Part shown: piece by piece, positions 55,759-64,000 of the stretch
Position numbering within the stretch: the stretch's first letter is position 1
Layout: the number at the start of each line of letters is the position of its first letter
Source of the DNA: Pseudomonas viridiflava
GTDB lineage: Bacteria; Pseudomonadota; Gammaproteobacteria; Pseudomonadales; Pseudomonadaceae
Direction: 5' to 3'
NCBI RefSeq assembly: GCF_001642795.1
Contig: NZ_LKEH01000017.1
Location: forward strand, 18,819 to 82,818
Length of the DNA: 64,000 nt
Notes under the pieces: generated by a model
Told to the model about the DNA's origin: nothing
Database searches by the model: none
The model's input: the letters and a program-made list of their open reading frames with translations, nothing else
Program-made: the position numbers and the translations under genes

Positions 55759-56352
55759 TTAGTAGTAAGCGTTTTCTTTCTGGGTATGGTCGGTCACATC
55801 CCGCACACCCGACAGCTCTGGAATACGCTCCAGCAGGGTACGCTCGATGCCTTCCTTAAGGGTGACATCGGCCTGACCGCAGCCCTGGCAACCGCCGCCG
55901 AACTGCAGAACAGCGATGTTCTGGGTGTCTTCCTCGACCACGTCGATCAACGTGACCTGACCGCCGTGGCTGGCAAGCCCAGGGTTGATCTCGGTTTGCA
56001 GGTAGTAATTGATGCGCTCGTTGATCGGACTGTCGGCGTTAACCATCGGCACCTTGGCGTTAGGTGCCTTGATGGTCAGTTGGCCGCCCATACGGTCGGT
56101 GGCGTAATCGACGACAGCGTCGTCCAGAAAGGCTTCGCTGAAACCGTCGATCCAGGCCGTGAAGCTCTTCAGGCCAATCGCCTTGTCTTCCGGCTTTTCT
56201 TCGCCCGGCTTGCAATAGGCGATGCAGGTTTCGGCGTACTGAGTGCCAGGTTGGGTAATAAACACGCGGATGCCGATGCCCGGGGTGTTCTGCTTTTCCA
56301 GCAGATCGGCCAGATAATCGTGGGCGGCATCGGTAATAGTGATAGCGGTCAT
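55759..56352 (-). CDS. nfuA: Fe-S biogenesis protein NfuA
   Basis: The 197-residue protein carries and delivers 4Fe-4S clusters. An N-terminal degenerate A-type domain ([20 protein letters not shown], about 1-95) lacks some A-type cysteines. The C-terminal Nfu domain has the cluster-binding motif [14 protein letters not shown] with Cys155 and Cys158. The start at 56352 matches the family; the frame extends upstream to 56406 without support. It is single with its own terminator. Length and domain order match E. coli NfuA. Confidence 0.96.
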   Translation of the reverse strand: MTAITITDAAHDYLADLLEKQNTPGIGIRVFITQPGTQYAETCIAYCKPGEEKPEDKAIGLKSFTAWIDGFSEAFLDDAVVDYATDRMGGQLTIKAPNAKVPMVNADSPINERINYYLQTEINPGLASHGGQVTLIDVVEEDTQNIAVLQFGGGCQGCGQADVTLKEGIERTLLERIPELSGVRDVTDHTQKENAYY

Positions 56353-56452
56353 GAAAATTCCTCGCAGACGTGCCAGCAGTTTACGCCAATCGAGTGCGCC
56401 GCACAAAGTCCTAGTATTCTTGTCGGAAAAGAGCTGGTCGGAAATGGACCCA

Positions 56453-57475
56453 TCAGGAAAGCGCCCTGGCGGGCTGCACGGCGCGACGCGCGTCCAGCCA
56501 GTCCTTGAGACGACGATACATCCCCTTCTCGATCCACTCGTAACTCAGCCATGCGCCAATGGCGATGACCGGCACACAGAACGCGAACACCAGATAGGGA
56601 CTTAGTCCATAGCGCTGCGCCATCAGCAGGCCGCCGTACAGCACCAGCACATGCAACAGGTACACCGAATACGAGCAATCGCCGAGCACCTTGAGCAGTC
56701 GGCTGCCACGGAAGTAAGGTTCCAGCGAAATACAGGACAACACAATCAGTGCGCTGGGCAGTCCCCAGTTCAGCAGGCGCTGGTCATTGGTCAGGTGATT
56801 GATGGCGTACAGACCGACCGCGATGCCCGCCAACGGCAGCCAGAGCGCCTCCTTGATCCAGCCACGGCGATACAGAATGCCGATGCCGATACCCAGCAGA
56901 AACTCGTAAATAATGTCGTTGCCGTAGAAGCGGCTGATCACCCCCGCACGCGCCAGCACCTCACTGACACCAAACAGCGCCGCTGCGATGATCAGTGGCC
57001 GGTGTCGCTGCTTGAACAGGAACACCATGCTGAACAGCAGGTAGAAGAACATTTCGTAGTTGAGCGTCCAGCCAACGTTCAGCGTGGGGTACAAGCCGTA
57101 ACCGCCGGGATTTTCGGAGGGAATGAAGATCAGCGACAGCATGAAGTTCTGCCAGCCGATGACCTGATGCGGCAACATGGGCGCCGCAGCCAGCAGCAAC
57201 AGCGCCATGGCGGCGGTATAAAGCCAGTACGCAGGGACGATACGAATCAGACGATGCAGGATGAAACGACCAGCGGGCATGTCGCTTTTCTGGGTAGAAA
57301 GGAAGATCACCAGTCCGCTGATCACGAAAAAGATATCGACGCCGACGGCGCCTTTGGAGACAAAGAATTCGCCAATGGGACCACTGGCCTTGAAGTCGTA
57401 AAAAATCTGCATGAAGTGATGACATACCACCACCCATGCTGCGAACGCCCGCAGGGCCTGTACCGAAATCAACAT
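56453..57475 (-). CDS. Acyltransferase family 3 membrane protein (OafA/YrhL-like)
   Basis: The 340-residue integral membrane protein has about ten hydrophobic segments and the family-3 acyltransferase motifs [15 protein letters not shown] (catalytic-type His) and [16 protein letters not shown] near the N-terminus. Such proteins O-acylate sugars of lipopolysaccharide, exopolysaccharide or other glycans at the inner membrane. Here the target is unknown and no glycan cluster is adjacent. No C-terminal SGNH domain is present. The start is [14 protein letters not shown]. It is a single minus-strand gene between cti and nfuA. Confidence 0.9.
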   Translation of the reverse strand: MLISVQALRAFAAWVVVCHHFMQIFYDFKASGPIGEFFVSKGAVGVDIFFVISGLVIFLSTQKSDMPAGRFILHRLIRIVPAYWLYTAAMALLLLAAAPMLPHQVIGWQNFMLSLIFIPSENPGGYGLYPTLNVGWTLNYEMFFYLLFSMVFLFKQRHRPLIIAAALFGVSEVLARAGVISRFYGNDIIYEFLLGIGIGILYRRGWIKEALWLPLAGIAVGLYAINHLTNDQRLLNWGLPSALIVLSCISLEPYFRGSRLLKVLGDCSYSVYLLHVLVLYGGLLMAQRYGLSPYLVFAFCVPVIAIGAWLSYEWIEKGMYRRLKDWLDARRAVQPARALS

Positions 57476-57665
57476 TCAAAAAACCTCTACTGCCTGACTT
57501 TCAACTCAACCAGCAACCCGGGCTCGCGTCAGCGACAGGTTCCATGGCGCGCCCCCCTCGGACCGCATTTTTGAAAAAAAGATCGTAGAAAACGGGATTC
57601 GTTCAGGTTTGCAGAGATGGCCGCAGGCCATATATCTCATGGCCTGCAGGCGGAAACGTACGGAT

Positions 57666-59969
57666 TCAGAGGTTTTCGTAGCGGTTCATGTCGAGCACCG
57701 CAGCTTCACGCGGAGCGGTTTCCTGAAGATAACGATTCAGGTCGTGAAGGTACGTCCAGAACAGCGGATGCGTCCGCCGGATTCCCCAGCGCTGGACGAT
57801 CTGTTCAAAGCTCGCCTGATCCTTGCTCTGCTGCATCGCATCGACGAACGCGGGCACTTCGACAGCCGGCACGTTGAACATGAAGTTCGGGTAACTGCTG
57901 AGCACACCGGGATAAATGCTCAGCGTGTCCAGCCCCGGAATATAGCGGTAGGACTCACCCAGCAAGAACGCCACGTTGGTGTGGGCGCGGTTGCGCAACA
58001 TGCTGTACATCTCCCGCTTGCCGGTGCCGTCCTCGATACGCAGCATCGTCGCTTCGGGCAGCAGGTCAATAACCTTGAGCCCCGCTGCGGGGCGGGAGGT
58101 CAACCGGCTGAGCGCCTGCTCCGCCTGGGCAAAGCTGCTGCTCAGGCCAGGCCGCGAACAAAACGCGCCATCACAGCGATTGATCGGATCGGGCGACGCG
58201 TTGAGCGGGCCGACCCGCTGGATAAGTTTGTTGGCGAAATCACGTACCGGGCTTTTCTTGTCCAGGCCGATTCCTGTGGGGGTGTCGTCGTCGATGTCCT
58301 GATAATCCAGCCACATCTTGACCTTGCCGCTGTCCTGATACAGATCGCCGAGCAGACCTTCGCGCAGGTCGGCAGGCATCAGGCGAAGGAAGTTGATTTC
58401 CGCGCCATTGCGGATCAGGTCGAAATACAGCCGCGTCTGGGCCTGATGCGAGACATTGCCATAGACGTCGAAATTGACCGCCAGCTGGTAATAGGTGCGT
58501 TCCAGCAACGGGTAATCGAACAGCCACATCGAATGCGGCACATTGCCGATCAGCCCCTTGGTCACCGAAGCACTGTCGAAATGGCGGAAGACGGTCAACA
58601 GTGCGTTGTCATTGCCGGTCCACAAATCGCCCCAGCCCGGTGGCGGTTTCTTCGCGTAGGTGTCGCGCCGCAGGTTTTCATAGGCATTGCGACGATCACG
58701 ATAGGACAGCCAGAGGCTCAGCACACTGCCGACGTTATCGTTCTGCCCTGGCATGGCCAGTAACGGTGTCGCCTCGCCCCGGTAAACCGCATCGGTCACG
58801 TAACGGTCGTGTCCGGGTTCCTGAAACATCACCCAGAACTGATCGCGGATCACGTCGGTAGCGATCTGCCCACGACAGACCGGACCACGAATGAAGGTGC
58901 GCACGAAGTACTCGGAGTTATCGAGCATGAACTCATAACGCGCCTCGGCCGGAATGGCCTCGAAGGTCTGAAACGGATTGGCCCGATGTCCCGGTCCGTA
59001 GCCGGGCAAGGCGTTGACCTTCCAGTCGTTGGCGTAGAACAGTTGCTTGACCCGAGCCATTTTCTGCGGGCTCAACACGTAAGTGATATGGGTCTTGTGG
59101 ACGATCACGCCCTGCACCGGGACCAGACGGTAGTAGAAGTTACTGCCCGGATCATCGTTGGGGCGCCGTGTGGCAATCAGGTCAACCGGCTTGCCGGTCG
59201 GCGTTCGTGAGCGCACCCACTGATAGAAATGCCCCGCCGCGCCGTCTTCGAAGTAGATATGGGCCAGAAACAGATGCTCGAACAGCCAGCGACCGACCAG
59301 CGCCTGATTGGCACCGGGCTGATTGAGCAGGTTTTCCCACGCGAGGATCTGACTTGCCTCGGTGACCGTCGGCGTGATCGTTTGCGACTCAACCGGGGCG
59401 CCTGCGGCTAACCAGCGCTGTAGCGTCTGGTATTCGGCGTCAGTCAGTCCTGCGACCGCCAGCGGCATGCCCTGCTGGGCATGCGCGGCCGCATAGGCGT
59501 TGAACTCGCCGGGCAGCGGGCAAACGTTTTCACGATTGATGCCCAGTGCAATGGTGTCCGGAATCTTGCTGTTGGCAGGCAATGGCGCACTGCGCCCCAG
59601 TTCCAGCATTCGCGCCATCAGCGCCGCCTGACTGCCCTGTGCATCCAGCACCGAGTAGAAGCCCTTGCCGCGCCACGCGTCGGTGTCGCGAGCGTCATAG
59701 AACAGACGGGTCGGCGCGGCGGCCTCGGTGCGCTCACCCTGATAGACCGGTATCTTGCTGGCGCCGCGACTGACGCCCTCGCCACTGCCCAGATTCAGCT
59801 GACAAGGCGCATCGTTGCAGGCATGACAGGCCACGCACTTTTCGGTGAGGATCGGTTGAATATCCCGCACGTAGGAAATGGCAGGCGACGAGACCGGAGG
59901 CGGTGTCTGGGCCTGAAGCATGCAGCAGGAAAAGAGCAGGACAATGCCTGCCAGCAAGCGGTGCGGCAT
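57666..59969 (-). CDS. cti: Fatty acid cis/trans isomerase Cti
   Basis: The 767-residue exported enzyme isomerises cis-unsaturated acyl chains of membrane phospholipids to trans, a fast response to solvents and heat in Pseudomonas. A signal peptide (MPHRLLAGIVLLFSCCMLQA) is followed by a haem c motif CVACH at 45-49 with CNDAPC close after, as in known Cti proteins. The rest is the large Cti domain (for example YVLSPQKMARVKQLFYANDW and FRHFDSASVTKGL). The open frame reaches 60017, but ATG at 59969 gives the clean signal. It acts in the periplasm. The gene is divergent from metH, with 156 bases between the starts. Confidence 0.94.
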   Translation of the reverse strand: MPHRLLAGIVLLFSCCMLQAQTPPPVSSPAISYVRDIQPILTEKCVACHACNDAPCQLNLGSGEGVSRGASKIPVYQGERTEAAAPTRLFYDARDTDAWRGKGFYSVLDAQGSQAALMARMLELGRSAPLPANSKIPDTIALGINRENVCPLPGEFNAYAAAHAQQGMPLAVAGLTDAEYQTLQRWLAAGAPVESQTITPTVTEASQILAWENLLNQPGANQALVGRWLFEHLFLAHIYFEDGAAGHFYQWVRSRTPTGKPVDLIATRRPNDDPGSNFYYRLVPVQGVIVHKTHITYVLSPQKMARVKQLFYANDWKVNALPGYGPGHRANPFQTFEAIPAEARYEFMLDNSEYFVRTFIRGPVCRGQIATDVIRDQFWVMFQEPGHDRYVTDAVYRGEATPLLAMPGQNDNVGSVLSLWLSYRDRRNAYENLRRDTYAKKPPPGWGDLWTGNDNALLTVFRHFDSASVTKGLIGNVPHSMWLFDYPLLERTYYQLAVNFDVYGNVSHQAQTRLYFDLIRNGAEINFLRLMPADLREGLLGDLYQDSGKVKMWLDYQDIDDDTPTGIGLDKKSPVRDFANKLIQRVGPLNASPDPINRCDGAFCSRPGLSSSFAQAEQALSRLTSRPAAGLKVIDLLPEATMLRIEDGTGKREMYSMLRNRAHTNVAFLLGESYRYIPGLDTLSIYPGVLSSYPNFMFNVPAVEVPAFVDAMQQSKDQASFEQIVQRWGIRRTHPLFWTYLHDLNRYLQETAPREAAVLDMNRYENL

Positions 59970-60125
59970 GGAAACCGGGCTCTGAGAGTAAAAGCTCACG
60001 ATTCTACAAGGCCGCACACCGCCTCAACATGAACGATTTTCATGCAAAAGCCCCGACAACACCAAATCCGTTCCGGTTTGCTATTATCGCCTTCTTTAAG
60101 TATCGACCTTCTCAAGGTAGCCCTC

Positions 60126-63845
<3,720 letters not shown>

Positions 63846-64000
63846 GCCGCAGCAATGTCAGACCGTCGCCGGGCACTAGTCGTTAGACACAAGTCATCGG
63901 GCTATAAAGTGAAGCAACGGCACTGATGCGCTTTTGTAGCGCGATGGCATGAACACCGCAGATCGCGACGTGGGTGAAGGCTGAGTCCTGGCGCTGATTC
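63846..64000. other. Right edge, no gene seen
   Basis: These 155 bases after metH contain no supported gene and no clear terminator hairpin. A following gene may begin beyond the window. Confidence 0.5.

Noticed and set aside
60042..60125. In-frame upstream extension and possible riboswitch before metH
   Set aside because: The extension does not match MetH N-termini, and the leader is too short and unstructured for a cobalamin or SAM riboswitch.

Overview
The window is a stretch of Pseudomonas chromosome, most likely from the P. syringae group. I infer this from gene content and order and from protein resemblance. The clues are the glgE-treS/pep2-glgB operon, muxABC-opmB, tamAB, a liu leucine-degradation cluster with a Crc-type small RNA inside it, cti, metH, and two REP-type palindromes of the Pseudomonas kind. 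There are no rRNA or tRNA genes, no CRISPR array and no intact mobile element. The only trace of mobility is a frameshifted tyrosine-integrase 3' end at about 5079-5325.

Layout. 1-5035: a small lipoprotein, a WaaZ-like lipopolysaccharide-core protein behind an AT-rich spacer, a nitrate-sensor-type chemoreceptor and a c-type cytochrome. 5079-9529: the integrase relic, the ABC-F ATPase YbiT, a secreted lactonase-fold protein and an MFS exporter. 9779-12418: a type V autotransporter with a repeat passenger. 12576-20170: the glgB, treS/pep2 and glgE operon (minus strand) of the GlgE trehalose/alpha-glucan pathway, with a good AlgU-type promoter upstream. 20491-24235: a proline-rich microprotein, an MgtC/SapB protein, an SDR oxidoreductase and an MHYT-GGDEF-EAL c-di-GMP protein. 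24449-33448: the muxABC-opmB RND efflux operon with 4-base overlaps throughout. 33598-42369: tpx, a LysR regulator, tamB/tamA, a GNAT protein and xthA. 42431-43843: a PHO-box promoter driving a PstS-like/OmpA fusion. 44051-46398: an acyl-CoA dehydrogenase divergent from a LysR regulator. 46482-54186: the leucine/isovalerate cluster liuR-mvaB-[sRNA]-liuABCD. 54273-63845: a PAS-PAS-mini-MCP protein, nfuA, an acyltransferase, cti and metH.

How the parts work together. Several units concern envelope and stress: TamAB could assemble the autotransporter, Cti and the GlgE operon serve membrane and osmotic stress, and MuxABC-OpmB exports toxic compounds. The most interesting locus is 47868-48580. There an RpoN-type promoter, an A-rich RNA of about 384 nt carrying repeated AAnAAnAA (Hfq/Crc-binding) motifs and a perfect terminator hairpin lie between mvaB and liuA. 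This is a CrcX/CrcY-type catabolite-repression RNA. It sits inside a catabolic cluster whose liuA leader itself carries an AAnAAnAA motif, and whose two transcription units each have a LiuR-type palindrome.

All assignments rest on reading the sequence and recalled family features. No database search was run.
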